Shown here piece after piece: positions 50,430 to 61,986 of a stretch of DNA of 64,000 bases. Below the pieces are notes generated by a model. It ran no database searches. It was given only the letters and a program-made list of their open reading frames with translations, and was not told where the DNA came from. The first letter of the stretch is position 1. Each line of letters starts with the position of its first letter. Origin of the DNA: Maylandia zebra (taxonomy: Eukaryota > Chordata > Actinopteri > Cichliformes > Cichlidae); assembly GCF_041146795.1 (NCBI RefSeq), contig NC_135177.1, positions 19,667,560 through 19,731,559 of the forward strand, in the 5' to 3' direction. The translations under genes were made by a program, and so were the position numbers.

Positions 50430-51480
50430 GTAAGTGCAGGAATTTACAAGGAAATACCACGTATATGGTAAAACAGCAGTGTGTACAATTCTAACAAGGC
50501 TGGCAGTCAATATTTGGTATAATCCAAACACAGCCTGGACTCTCTTAGGCAAAGTTTCATGTCATTTCTTTAAAGTCTTCAGAAATAGTTCCCCAGGCTT
50601 CTTGAAGGACATTCAAAGCTCCTCTTGGATGTTGGCTGCTTTTTTGTTTTGTTCTCTGTCAAAATGATCCCACACTGCTTCAATAATGTTGAGGTCTGAG
50701 CGCTGGGGAGGCCTTTCCATGACTCACAGTTTAATTGTGTGTTATTCCATCCTGGTATGCTTTTATTGCATTAACAGTGTGTTTGGCATCATTGTCATAT
50801 TGAAAAAAGAAGCTGTTGCATAGTGGATGAAAATCTGTCTGTACTTTTCTGTGTTCATAATTCCATCAATTCCATCAAGTCCCCAACAACACTTCCTGAA
50901 ATATTTCCCCAAACCATGATGGAGCCTCCACTGTGTTTTGTACACAGTCACTGTGGTATCGCTCTCCTGATCTCCTCTGTACATATTGATAACAATTTAA
51001 ACTTGAATCAAATCTTGATCCATCTAACCATCAAACTGGTTGACACAAATTTTCTGTGCAGTTCTTGTGTAATCTGACATACCTGAGTCTTTCCTTAAGA
51101 AAGCTTAATGACAGCCTCCCTTCCACTGAGCCCATTTCTTATGAGACAGTAGTTGAACCTAGTGAACAGTAGGTGGATCAAGGGCCAAATGCATCACTCA
51201 GATCCTGCCTGAGTCTTTGCTGGATATTTTTTTTCCTATTCCTTAAGGACATGAGATTCAGATACTGTTGCCTGTTATGTGTAGACATAACACTGGTTAA
51301 TCCCCTCAGTGACTGAATAGGTCTGTGTTTAATGGCTTAATTTAACAATTAGACATTCCTCTGAAAACAATCAGGTACAAGGACTGGACTAAAAGTAAGT
51401 GAAAAAGCAGCTAATGTCCAAAGAAAAATTTTGAAAGAACTTTAGAGGTTTTCTCCAAAGCACTATCACTCAATAAAACT
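50430..51480 (-). mobile_element. Tc1-like transposon remnant
   Basis: On the minus strand the centre reads as Tc1 transposase DNA: 'ccatcatggtttggggaaatatttcagg' (about 50895-50923), giving MVWGNISG, then VGDLMELMEL-like codons. Further words such as 'aagaagctgttgcatagtggatg' and 'atgatcccacactgcttcaataatgttgaggtctg' (near 50661-50699) are typical of such elements. Boundaries are approximate because clear inverted ends were not found. An (AAAT)n patch at 51486-51510 follows. Confidence 0.68.
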
Positions 51481-52403
51481 TAAAAAATAAATAAATAAAT
51501 AAATAAATAAAAATACAAGAAACTATGAGGCGCAGTTTGTAAAGTGAAACATGGAAAGTGAAAACAGGAAACTAAATATTTGGTTTCCTGTAACATTTAG
51601 ATTTAACATTTAGATTTAAATATAACATTTAGATTTAACTTTTAAAATTGTGTTTTAAATATGAAAAGTTACAAACATTTTACTAAATGTTGTAAAAAAT
51701 GACTCGGGAAAAATCATGTTTTTGTAAGGTTTTGAGCTAAATGTGGAAAAATGTTGCTGTTAATTTCAGCATGTTTCACTTTACAAACGACGCCCCACAC
51801 GTGTTACTTTTTGGCATGCCAACACTTACATTTGATGGACAGTTTGGGGGCATTCACTAATGCACATAATCTGGATCTATTTCAGTCCTTGTGTTGCGCA
51901 GGAATGAAATACGACTCCTGCAACCCAACACCAGTCGCACAGCTTGTATCTGGTGTCGGTGTGTGCTAGTCAGAGCCAGCTTCATTTTCTTTGCACCCAT
52001 TCACTGAGCTGTGAATGCGTAATATTATCAGATCCACACTGGATGACTGGATGATGGGCGTTCTCAGCAGTGATTGTAAGTAATATTAGTAAATCAGCCA
52101 AGACTTGATTTTTGAACAATAAGAACTGTAAAAATTACATCGCACTGGTCTTAGAGTAGTCAGTGTTTAGTTAGGTTAGTTTTACAGTTGCTTTTAAGTG
52201 ACATCAGTACTACACACAGTGGGCTGGATTGGGTGTCGCTCACTCTGATCCTATTGTTTGTAACACTGTCACTCTGCCTGTCCCAGGAATTCAAACCCAC
52301 CTCTTTGGTCAAAAGCAAAGAGGAGATCCTCCTGTTCAGTCAAAAAAAAGGCTTTAAAATGTTCACCTTTATTTGAAACAAGACATTTGTGTGTTTATCA
52401 CAG

Positions 52404-52909
52404 ACAGATACTCGGAACTTCTCTGGACTTCCTTTATACCACTGTCCAGGTAAGTTAATATTACGAAAATAGTAATTTATATTAATTAATGATTAAACAG
52501 CAAGTATACTCTAGAAGATTAGTCGCTGTATATATAAAATACTGCACAAAAGTCTTAGGCCGCCCCTCACTTAATGTTTTTCTATGAAAATGGGAAATAG
52601 ATCCAATGATATTTTTATTTCTTTAAGTAGCTGTCCAGGCTTCTTTGAGATTCAAAGCCTTTCTTTGGATGTTAGCTACTTTTTGTCCCATGGTTTGCAG
52701 ATGGCTGGAAATTATCACTCCATAAGACCTGTTGCCACTTTTTCAGGGGAGTTATTGTAGAATTTGCCGTACCTCAGCCTTCTTCAGTAAACAGATCAAC
52801 CGAAAGGCCAGATGCATCTCTCGGGTCCTGTTTCAGGGCTTTCATGGATTTTTTCCCTTTTGCTTAAGGACATAACTTGCAGATCCTGTTCATCTGATGT
52901 AGATTTTTT

Positions 52910-52940
<31 letters not shown>

Positions 52941-55900
52941 GGGAATCCCTTAGTGTTACTGCTGGCATTTTTCATAGATTCATCTAAAGACATAGAAACA
53001 AATGATAGCTACTAGCAATAAAGTGCCTAAAGATGCAATTAAATAATAGGTTCTTTGCTAAATTGTCTTGTCTATGCTTTCTGACTATCCAGAGAAGTGA
53101 AACATTAGATTTTCCTAATAAGTAACAACATAATTTTTTGTATAAAAAAATTATGTTGTATTTTTTTCTAAAATATGTGTGTTTTCTTGCTTTTATGACA
53201 GATGGTCTAATAAATTTGTTAAGTACTGTTTCTCAAGCTAAACTTGTGTGCAATTACAAACATCGCCTCTTTGTCCTTCTATACTAGTGGGGGTTTTTAG
53301 GGCTTTATCCTTCCTTCACATTCACTGATTATGAGTCAGGTCTTCAGCAGCCACATGGAGCCTTCACTCACCAGTGGATTCAGGGCTGATTTAAATAGAC
53401 ATTATCCCTGCGGTTATGGAGGAACCATACCTGGGTGAGTGTGATGCTGGCTTCATTATGAGACAGTCTTAGAATTTATAATGTAATATATCAAATGTAG
53501 TATAATTATATAATTATTTCACCTTCACAGGAGTATCACCAATCAACGCTGTAACAGCAGTGATGGCAGAAACAAAAGTCATGTTCGACTTAATGACCAA
53601 CTGTAAGTAGCTGCTGATTTTATATAAATATTATAATCAAAAACTTCCTCTTCCTGTGTTTGTGGTGATACATAATAACAGTGATGGTGGGGTTTTTTTG
53701 TGTGTTTTTTTTTACCAGAATACCAAAACCAACGGACATAAATATAGCGTGAGTACTCTTTCCATAATGATAAACTGATTTGTTTTTGCACATAGTTCGA
53801 CCCTTTCTTGTCTTTGTGCCTTTCATAGGGAGAAAATGATAAAGATTGCCATCCCAAAAGAGCATCCCTATTCATCGCACATCTCTCGTTTTGCAATGTT
53901 CCCATCCTTCCACTCACCAGATGACCCACATACAGGAGTCAGAGCTGCGTCTCAATCTTTCCTCAACCTCAGTATCCCAAATAGTGCACCTGATATCACT
54001 CTGCTAAGCAAAACTAAAGGTGTGATATTCTGATAAAAGGGAGTGGTAGAATGGTTAGGTCTTTAAGATGCTTCTTTTTTCACACCTAGGTGCTCCATAT
54101 AGACTTGAGAGCTTAGAAACACCACTGAAAACAAGGAAGAAGGCTGTTATGTGGACAGGAGAACATGGCTTTTTTGATGTGAGTGATGAAATATCAGTGA
54201 CTTCACAGTTTCACTGACGTTAATCGAAGCATAAAGTGTCTTCCTCCTTCCACCAGCATGCAAAACCAGCGAAGGGAGAGAGCCAGGTTTTCTACCCCAC
54301 TCCCCCAAAGATGGTGCTGCCCAACCTGAAACTTCGAGACTGGGATTTGACGCTATCGGAGAGGACAAGCAACATCCTGAAAAACATGGAGAAGACCCTT
54401 TGGGTCACTTCCTACCAAATGCACTACACAGGTAAGAAGTGAAAATACTGAAAAATAAATCCTTGTTAAACAGAAAGTATCAAAAGTATTCAGTTCATCA
54501 GTTTTATCTATCAGGACATATCTTAATGACCTTGTAGTACCATATCACCCTATTAGAGCACTTCGCTCTCGCTCTGCAGACCTACTTGTTGTTCCTCGAG
54601 TATTTAAAAGTAGAATGGGAGGGAGAGCCTTCAGTTTTCAGGCCCCTCTTCTGTGGAACCAGCTTCCAGTTTGGATTCGGGAGACAGACACTATCTCTAC
54701 TTTTAAGATTAGGCTTAAAACTTTCCTTTTTGCTAAAGCATATAGTTAGGGCTGGACCAGGTGACCCTTGCAAATGCTCTTGCAGAGTAACTAAGGGAGG
54801 ATCCCTTAGTTACTCTGCAAGAGACGTAGGCTGCCGGGGGATTCCCATGATGCATTGAGTTTTTCCTTTCCAGTCACCTTTCTCACTCACTATGTGTTAA
54901 CAGACCTCTCTGCATTGAATCATATCTGTTATTAACCTCTGTCTCTCTTCCACAGCATGTCTTTTATCCTGTCTTCTTTCTCTCACCCCAACCGGTCGCA
55001 GCAGATGGCCCCGCCCCTCCCTGACCCTGGTTCTGCTGGAGGTTTCTTCCTGTTAAAAGGGAGTTTTTCCTTCCCACTGTCGCCTAAGTGCTTGCTCATA
55101 GGGGGTCATATGATTGTTGGGTTTTTCTCTGTATCTATTATTGTACGATCTACTGTGCAATAAAAAGCACCTTGAGGTAACTGTTGTGATTTGGCGCTAT
55201 ATAAATAAAATTGAATTGAATTGAATTGATGAAAAATCTTTGTATCTTGTATTTAGCAGGTTCTAAATTATTCACATACAGCACATGAAATATTACACCG
55301 TGCTGTTATATATTTAACCAAAAAAAAGCCAAAATGCAGAAGCAATGAGGGGAAAAACTAAATACACCCTGTGGTTCAGTATCTGGTCAAGCACCTTTTA
55401 GCAACAGTACCTTGAAGTAATCATTTCTTTATGATTTTATCTCTCGCATCATTGTAGAGGAATCTTGGCCAAGTCTTCTTTACAATGTTGCATCAGTTAA
55501 TCTGAGATTTTTGAAATTTCGTTTATACACAGCTATCTTAATGTCATGCCACAGCATTTCAATTAGGTTGAGGTCCAAATCAGCAGCCTTCCACCACTGG
55601 ACCCAACAGTTGGTTTGATGTGTTCTTTTTAGAGAGATGAGGCTTTCATACTTGTTCAATCTTTCTGTTTCTCTGAGATCATTGTTGATGTCTTTTCTCA
55701 CTGAGAAACACACACCTGAATGCTCCAGACCAGCAAACTGACAGGACTCGCAGAGGTTCTCACACTTACTGATGATCAATCAGTTGTTATTGTATTTTGT
55801 GCAGTAATCCAAAATCTGACATTAATGTGAAATCTTGTTTTAAGGATCAGGGCCAGCAAATCCTTTTATGACAGATGATTTCAAGGAAAAAATGACTAAC

Positions 55901-56906
55901 TTTGCTGGGATTAATTCACACACGTCAAACCTGGTAAAAGCCATTGCATTTATTATACGGTAGCATTAACAGACCAGAACACTAATAAGTCTAATTATTT
56001 TCCCTGCAGCAAGAAAGGTCGCATCCTGTGTTTGTTCCTTCTAAAGCAAGGCAAGGATGTAGAAAAAGACTGGGGAGCAATGTCAGGAGGAGCAGCTGCA
56101 GTCCCACTGCTGCTGAACTCCAAAATACATCTCCAACTCTAAACCAAAGCACTGCCTCGCCTGCTGTGAACCAACCACAAGAGATCACAGCTATGCGTAA
56201 TGAGGCACCAGATCTGAACCAAATGGGTCATACTCAATCAAAGTGCAGCACTAACTCCACAAAGGCACAGCAGACTGAGCTGTCCCAGGAGGTCTTACGC
56301 AAGCAGCAAGCTCAGTGCAAATGCTCTGCGCATAAGGGCAGAAAGAGGGAAAACTGCAAAGTCCAGTTTGACAATGTCATGCAAGGATCCCCGTCACAGA
56401 GCAACCAAGAGGCTAACGCTGCCCAGATCACAAACACAGAGCAACTCTGGGACCTGTCCAACCGCCTACATCCCCAAGGAGGGATAGAAGTCAACAGAGA
56501 GGAAAGCATCTGTGTAAAGGATGTGCTAAATGACAAAAAACTTTTTAAAGTTGGAAGAAATATACCCAGCTGTAGTCCACTACTTGAAGACAAAGACCAG
56601 ACGGGCAGGGAATCACATCCCAAATTGTTACCAGGAGCAGAGGACAGAGAGCGGCTACATGGCAACTCTAATCCGTGCATCATGCCACGCTCTCCTGTCC
56701 TGCCAGGCAGTTCTTCCATTGGGACTGTGGGTAAATCAGGTGCAGCCCTGACCCTATTAGACCTTCAACATTCATTCAGCAAGTCAGAGGCTCATCGCAA
56801 GTTCAACAGCTCCATCACTCATGCCGCTGTGAACCTTAGAGACAACGTAGTCTGTGGGAAAAAACACAACTTCTATGGGATTAACTGCTACTACATCCAT
56901 GGATGA
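52404..56906 (+). CDS. spmip4: SPMIP4 / C7orf31 homologue (sperm microtubule inner protein), 9 exons read
   Basis: Exons on the plus strand: 52404-52449, 53348-53434, 53531-53602, 53719-53748, 53829-54019, 54090-54178, 54257-54431, 55845-55933 and 56010-56906. All phases agree, giving about 558 codons plus a missing start; human C7orf31 has about 590. Matches to the human protein in order: DRYSELL; YGGTIPG; LIPKP; an IPKEHPYSSHISRFAMFPSF block; APYRLE; a WTGEHGFFD to VFYPTPPK block; WVTSYQMHYTG; QERSHPVFVPSK; and a C-terminus with LLDLQHSFSK, LRDN and KKHNFYGINCYYI. HGNC names the gene sperm microtubule inner protein 4, so the product is inferred to sit inside flagellar doublet microtubules. 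No enzymatic motif is seen. The 5' exon should end in G (phase 1, completing Asp before RYSELL) and was not located; an acceptor-like 'ctgcctgtcccag' at 52273-52285 marks a possible site. The middle of the last exon is poorly conserved and low-complexity. Two splice sites offer NAGNAG choices. Confidence 0.88.
52548..52903 (+). mobile_element. Tc1-related remnant
   Basis: It begins with 'ctgcacaaaagtcttaggc', a typical Tc1-like terminus. It then runs through text parallel to the 50.4-51.3 kb element ('tgtccaggcttctttgagattcaaagcctttctttggatgttagctac' against 'ccccaggcttcttgaaggacattcaaagctcctcttggatgttggctgc'). It is a heavily deleted relative inside the first intron seen of spmip4. Confidence 0.62.
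52904..52943 (+). repeat. T16-G24 homopolymer junction
   Basis: Sixteen T are followed directly by twenty-four G, inside an spmip4 intron. Length is likely to vary between reads and individuals. Confidence 0.9.
54500..55238 (+). mobile_element. L2-type LINE 3' part in spmip4 intron
   Basis: Plus-strand codons give the L2 C-terminal block: VVPRVFKSRMGGRAFSFQ, then LWNQLP, then STFKIRLKTFLF (about 54590-54745), with a stop after KAYS. The 3' UTR ends in 'gatttggcgctatataaataaaattg' and (GAATT)n at about 55185-55228. It is 5'-truncated, like most LINE copies. A perfect hairpin inside it is listed separately. Confidence 0.88.
54777..54823 (+). repeat. perfect 22-bp inverted repeat with 3-base loop
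   Basis: The arm at 54777-54798 (starting CTCTTGCAGAG) is the exact reverse complement of 54802-54823, separated by GGA. It lies in the 3' untranslated part of the L2-like copy within an spmip4 intron. Confidence 0.95.
55350..55790 (-). mobile_element. Tc1-like transposase remnant in spmip4 intron
   Basis: Minus-strand codons give DLNLIEMLWHDIKIAVYKRN (about 55520-55580), the C-terminal DLNPIE-LW block that includes the catalytic Glu of Tc1 transposases. Flanking text is similar to other fish Tc1 copies. The frame is broken and ends are not defined. Confidence 0.72.
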
Positions 56907-57029
56907 CCTTCCATCCAGCCATTTTTCCCACTTGCCCAATTCAGAATTGCAAGGATGGATGGAGTTGTTCCCAGCTGTCAGAGGAGAAATGGCATGGTAC
57001 ACCCTGGACAGTTTACCACTCTCACATTT

Positions 57030-57200
57030 ACACCTACAGCCAATTAACCTAACCACATACACGTTTTTGGACTGTGGGAGGAAGCCTGAGGACGGGGAGA
57101 GCATACAAACTCCACACAGGAAGGCCCTGTCCAGCTGGTGGATTGAAACCCAGGGCCTTTGTGCTGTGAGGCAACAGTACTAACCACTGCAGCTCCCATA
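57030..57200 (+). mobile_element. dispersed fish repeat after spmip4 stop
   Basis: The sequence with 'cacgtttttggactgtgggaggaagcc', 'catacaaactccacacaggaagg' and 'gctgtgaggcaacagtactaaccactgc' is a widely dispersed fish repeat; related pieces lie near 2385-2450 and 3950-4000. It probably lies within the spmip4 3' UTR. The element class is not certain. Confidence 0.6.
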
Positions 57201-57204
57201 TGGC

Positions 57205-58675
57205 CTTATAAACATAATTGTAATATCTCAGTAAAGCAATAGCAGTTCTAATAACCTGAATCCTGAAAGTAACTTAGTATTAAAATTTAAATGACTGCAT
57301 GTATTTAACATTACTTAAGTGTGACTTTTCATAACCAAAGATGCAGTGGACAGTTTTTCAGAAGCATTATTGCACCTATAGAGCAATTTATCACAGGTTT
57401 CAATATAGGTTATTGTTACATAACACCCACATTAAAGACTTCTTGGCACAACTAAAAATGGACTTTCATGGACTGACCATAAGGAATACAGCCTATTTTG
57501 TGCAATCCCTCATATGACTATAGTCACATTTAAAGTTTCTCTGTAATTGTATAAGAATGCAATTTGTTTTTCTTTCAGACTGAAGCTAATTAGAATAAAC
57601 ATATTACTGCGAGCACAGTAAGTGTTTCATCCATGTCGGAAGCATTGTTAATTTGCTCTTTACTTTCCCACATTTCATTTGCATTAGAGCTCAGGATTTA
57701 TTTTACAGTACTGGTCTCTTACAAGCTGTGGCTAATTGTATCAAGTAAAATAAAAGCAACAGCCTTCAAAGCTCACTTCAGTGAGTTCAGCCAGCCTGCA
57801 CAGTGCACACAGAAGCAATTCAGCTGTACCAGATTCATAATGCTGCACAGATGAATACTTTAGTCTTCCCTGTAACCTTTCCAATTTTACAGAGAGAGAG
57901 AGAGAAAAATACGAGGCTGATTTTTCCAGCAAATGTAACACAGAGTGCAGAACAGAGCATTGTGCTGCCTGTGTTATGGAATCCAACTCTGTGTATTATA
58001 GGTGCCGCAGTAACCTTCCAGCGTGCCACTGTGAAAGGAAAAAAAAGGCTCTTTTGCACAAAATCTGTTGCAGTCAGGCTGACTTGTGTGAAATGATTTT
58101 TTTTATGACAGTATGTCCTTGAGGTGCAAGCCTGCAGCCTTCACTGATACAACAGCGTCTCATTCAGACTTTCACTGAAAAAGAATAATGGCTCACAAAG
58201 CAAAGTAGACATGCACAGTTTGCTGTTTAATAATGGAGACAATATCAGTTTGTCGACGGGATGGAAATAAAAATTATATGGCTTTTGTTGAGTTCTGTTT
58301 CTGTCTGCTGTCATAATTATGCAATAAGTCTATACTTAAATCACGTGAAATGACTTAAATGTATAGAAAAACGTACCTATTTACTCAACTGTTGTATGTT
58401 TGCATTTTAATCTGTTTGCAGACGCTTTGACTGTTTAACAGCACAGATGTGATTCAGCAGTGTATCCAGTAGGTGGCGGTATATGCTAACTTTTGTCGTT
58501 TGAACTTCATTTATCGCTTCTAATAACAGTTATTTAACCATTTTTGTGATATTTACTAATGTGAATAGTCAAATAAAATAATATAAAATAAGTCAAATAA
58601 GATATTTATCCTCTAAGATCCACTATAACGCATTAATTAACAGGACTGCATGTAAAATATGAAGACTTCTACACT
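57205..58675. other. spmip4 3' flank, nothing else assigned
   Basis: AATAAA at 57594-57599 is a possible spmip4 polyadenylation signal, about 690 bases after the stop. No other gene or element is recognised here. Confidence 0.45.
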
Positions 58676-58679
58676 GTGT

Positions 58680-59006
58680 CCTTGCGCTTTGGGGACCTCC
58701 TCTACACGTCTATGCGTCACGGAAACATGTCAGTGATAGAAACGCCGCCCCTTTAAGTTGACGCCGAGCTTTGCTTTGCAGTTTAATTGGAGTTGGCCTC
58801 AGTCAGTCGCCTCTCATCTCCCTCCTCCGTACAGCGGTGGAGAGACTGATGCTTTTCAGCGCGGCTGGATGGTGCATGTGTGTACTTGTCATAGTAGAGT
58901 AGCCAGGCTGTTTGGTTGGGGCTCTAAATTGACTATCTCTTCTCCGGCTGTGGCCTTTCCTGTAGTTAAACATCTGTTCACCGATCGTGTCCATCTGTAG
59001 CTCAAG
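58680..59006 (+). promoter_or_regulatory. candidate promoter and non-coding first exon of next gene
   Basis: Base composition rises sharply in G+C and CpG. A GC-box-like 'gccgcccctttaag' lies at 58744-58757, followed by about 240 bases without a convincing ORF, ending in the strong donor CTCAAG|gtgagtg at 59006/59007. This is the expected form of a non-coding leader exon. Human neighbours of C7orf31 are CYCS and OSBPL3, so an oxysterol-binding-protein-like gene or cycs is a guess for its identity; no coding exon is in the window. Confidence 0.5.
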
Positions 59007-59009
59007 GTG

Positions 59010-61145
59010 AGTGTGTTTTCTTTCTCTCTCTCTCGTCCAAGAAAAACTCTTTGGCCTTGTAATTTTCTCTTATGCAATGATGAATCTCAAACCCTCTGGA
59101 AGTTATTTGATTGATTATGATCTTTCAGCCGAACAAATCAGGTGCATGTGAATCTTTAGTTGTAATGTTCTTCGAAACACTTCAGCAGAGTCATCAAAGT
59201 TTAACAACCCATCGATAAACTGGATAAATGTAAAAGCGCTTGACCTTAAATTTATGTCCTATAGTTTAACAAGCAACTGGTATTTATATATTTATTTATT
59301 TGTTTATTTAAAGGTCTGGACATGAGACAATATGAACAACAATAGATCACTTTGGTCTCCAGATTCTTGAGTCTTCTACAAGTTATAAAAGATGGTCTGT
59401 TGTTTCTATGATAAACCTAATATGCAGTAGAACTCATTAGCTTCACAGGCGACAAGTCATAAGCCAGGACTGTGAATAATGTGCCTTTATGACTGTGTGT
59501 ATCTCTCATGCTGAGTGGATGTAGGTGTGTGTGATATCCATTTTCAGATTCAATCATGGCTGGAGCTCAGCATCTCCTGCTTAACAGATAGTGGTCAAAG
59601 CAAACAGGATTATGGAGGATTTTGCTTTGTTTCACATGTAATATTCAATATTTATGGTAGTTATCAGTGCACCCGAGCAGGATTCATAAATCCAGCTGAA
59701 TAAGAGTGACTTATGGCACAACTTCACAGTGAAAAAAAATGTGACTCAAAGCTGTTTTGTCAGAGATCTATGTGGCTCATATACAGAGTAATTTTACAGC
59801 TAACACAAGGTCGCTCAGTTTTCTAGAGTCCTGTGTAAACAGTGCAACAGAGGAGGCTTTTCAAGTGTTGCTTGAACTGTGTTTGTTCAAACATGTATGG
59901 GGAAGGCCACTCAGAATTTCAGCATAAATGCACGCTGGCATGAGGTGGAGCAAAGGAGGTAGATAGTGTGCATGCTGCCACAGATTTGTACACAGTTAAG
60001 GAGAAAGTCAAGGTTATTCAGTGGAACATTGAGTTTTATTTTTATTTTTTTCTTAGAGATTGGCAATGTTGATTGTTGTGACACTAAATTCTTGAGGGCT
60101 TGGTAAGTTTCACTGTATAAACTACTTCTCATTTTTCTGTCACAGCTGTGCTCACTGGGGACTATGGTTTGTTTGGTGGCCCATCTGTCTTTCCTGCAGC
60201 TCCTGAGGTTTTTTGCTCCTATCACGCCCAAGACAGTGATTGCAGTCAAACACAAAGAGACTGTGAGAGAGAAGAATCAATAGAATCTGTGGAATGCAAC
60301 AGCGAGAAATAAAATAAAATTGCTTTGTCTGGGGGAAAACACATATAATCGCAGAGTTTCAAAAAGAAAACGTGGTTAAGGAGGATTTTCTAAATTTATT
60401 TTATTTTATTTAACTGGACATTTTGTACAGTAGAATATTTATTTTGAAAATCCTAAATAATAGGTGTGGTGCTTAATTTAATTTCATGGGTATAGCTAGT
60501 ATTAGCAGTAAAGCACTGCATTTCATAAGGTGACCTCCAGCTCACAGTAATTTCACTGAATGTTTGAATGGGCCTATAATCTGTCAGATTCTACAGAATT
60601 CGTTCATTTTGGTGCTGAGTCTTTATATTGCATGGGCTGTTTCCAGTTTTTTAGGTCACCTGCTGTTGTGTTGTTTATAGTGTAACATCATATTGCAGAA
60701 AATTGCACAGCACCGATGGTCAGGCCAGCACATTGATATTTACCAGTCAATAATTTCCTTGCAATGATCAACAGAATTCAGATAGCAGAGGATGTATAGA
60801 GCTATCATTTTCGCACACTGGCTCATACAGTGACCTGTGTGAAGTAGTTGTGGCTTCAGGGTGTACGTTACAAAAAACCCCAAACTTATTTGTAATAGCC
60901 GCTAACTGGCAGGTGAACAATGCAAAAAAAAGTGTCAACAAAGCAGCTGTTGTGAGTATGTGGCAGGTGTTTTTGCTATTTTTGCAGGGCCTGTAGGTCT
61001 ACATAAATAATTCATGTGGTTTCATATCTAAAAATATACATGTGGTTTTGGGCCGGCACAAGAGAAGCTCCTCCTTTGAGCTGTAGTTTCTGTAGTTTTC
61101 AAATTCAACTTAAGGGTTTTTGTTTTGTTTTTGTTTGTTTTTTTT
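59010..61145. other. possible first intron of next gene; nothing assigned
   Basis: AT-rich DNA with no recognised exon. If the leader exon above is real, this and the rest of the window are its first intron. Confidence 0.4.
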
Positions 61146-61158
61146 GGGGGGGGGGGGG
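61146..61158 (+). repeat. poly(G) run after T-rich tract
   Basis: Thirteen G preceded by a T-rich segment; simple homopolymer. Confidence 0.85.
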
Positions 61159-61164
61159 TTCTAA

Positions 61165-61305
61165 ATAATAGAACTGAAAGAAGTTTCTCGGATGAGAGGT
61201 GAAACGTCTTCAAGCAACTTAAAGAAGTCCAGACGCTTTTCTTTACAAGCTCCTTTGACTACGATGACCTGGATGACTGAGAACCTTCACAGACGTTTCT
61301 AAATA
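61165..61305 (+). mobile_element. dispersed repeat fragment, possibly Penelope-like 3' end
   Basis: Words 'tctcggatgagaggtgaaacgtcttcaag' and 'tacaagctcctttgactacgatgacctggatgactgagaaccttcacagacg' are familiar from dispersed fish repeats and, from memory, from the 3' end of Penelope-like elements. Only this short piece is present. Confidence 0.4.
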
Positions 61306-61690
61306 ATAAAACCCTGCAACAGGCTGATGACTTTTCCTCTTGCCTTATGACAGCTGAGATAGCCTCCAGCTCCCCAACACAACCCTGAATTTGATAGCAG
61401 GATAGATGGATAAGATCATCACTCCCGCTGTTATGCAATTTGTCCATCTACTTTTTGTCCAAATTTGTAATATAGTTTTTTAATAGCAGCTTGCTACTCT
61501 TGTCTTCAGCCTCCTCCAGGCATTGGAGAGACTGAAAGAAGCTCAGAGGCTGGTTTCGTAACTCCCTCACAGACTGCCAGATATCTGCATGAAATTTTAA
61601 CGAGGGCGGCACTAGTTGATACTTATTGATAAAAACCAATAAAGCACAGTGAGGGGGGAAAAACATGTTTTTTTCCAAACTCCTGCATAT

Positions 61691-61986
61691 GGTAAATGGC
61701 CTGTATTTATATAGCGCTTTACTAGTCCCTAAGGACCCCAAAGCGCTTTACATATCCAGTCATCCACACACTGGTGATGGCAAGCTTCATTGTAGCCACA
61801 GCCACCCTGGGGCGCACTGACAGAGGAAAGGCTGCCAGATACTGGCGCCACCGGACCCTCTGACCACCACCAGTAGGCTACGGGTGAAGTGTCTTGCCCA
61901 AGGACACAACGACCGAGACTGTCCAAGCCGGGGCTCGAACCGGCAACCTTCCGATTACAAGGCGAACTCTTGAGCCACAATCGCCC
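61691..61986 (-). mobile_element. tRNA-derived SINE, full-length looking
   Basis: On the minus strand it starts GGGCGATTGTGGCTCAAGAG (A-box region), followed about 35 bases later by the B box GGTTCGAGCCC inside a T-arm-like stem (GCCGG/CCGGC), then a body. It ends in an 'agcgctatataaatacaggccatttacc' tail resembling an L2 LINE end. The two polymerase III promoter boxes and the LINE-like tail define a tRNA-derived SINE. The family is not named here. Confidence 0.82.

Noticed and set aside
53829-54431. Possible T-box gene, considered because TBX21 lies near SNX11/CBX1 in human
   Set aside because: The exon chain matches C7orf31/SPMIP4 from end to end and has no T-box DNA-binding motif.
56312-56719. 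135-codon minus-strand ORF
   Set aside because: Antisense shadow of the last spmip4 exon.
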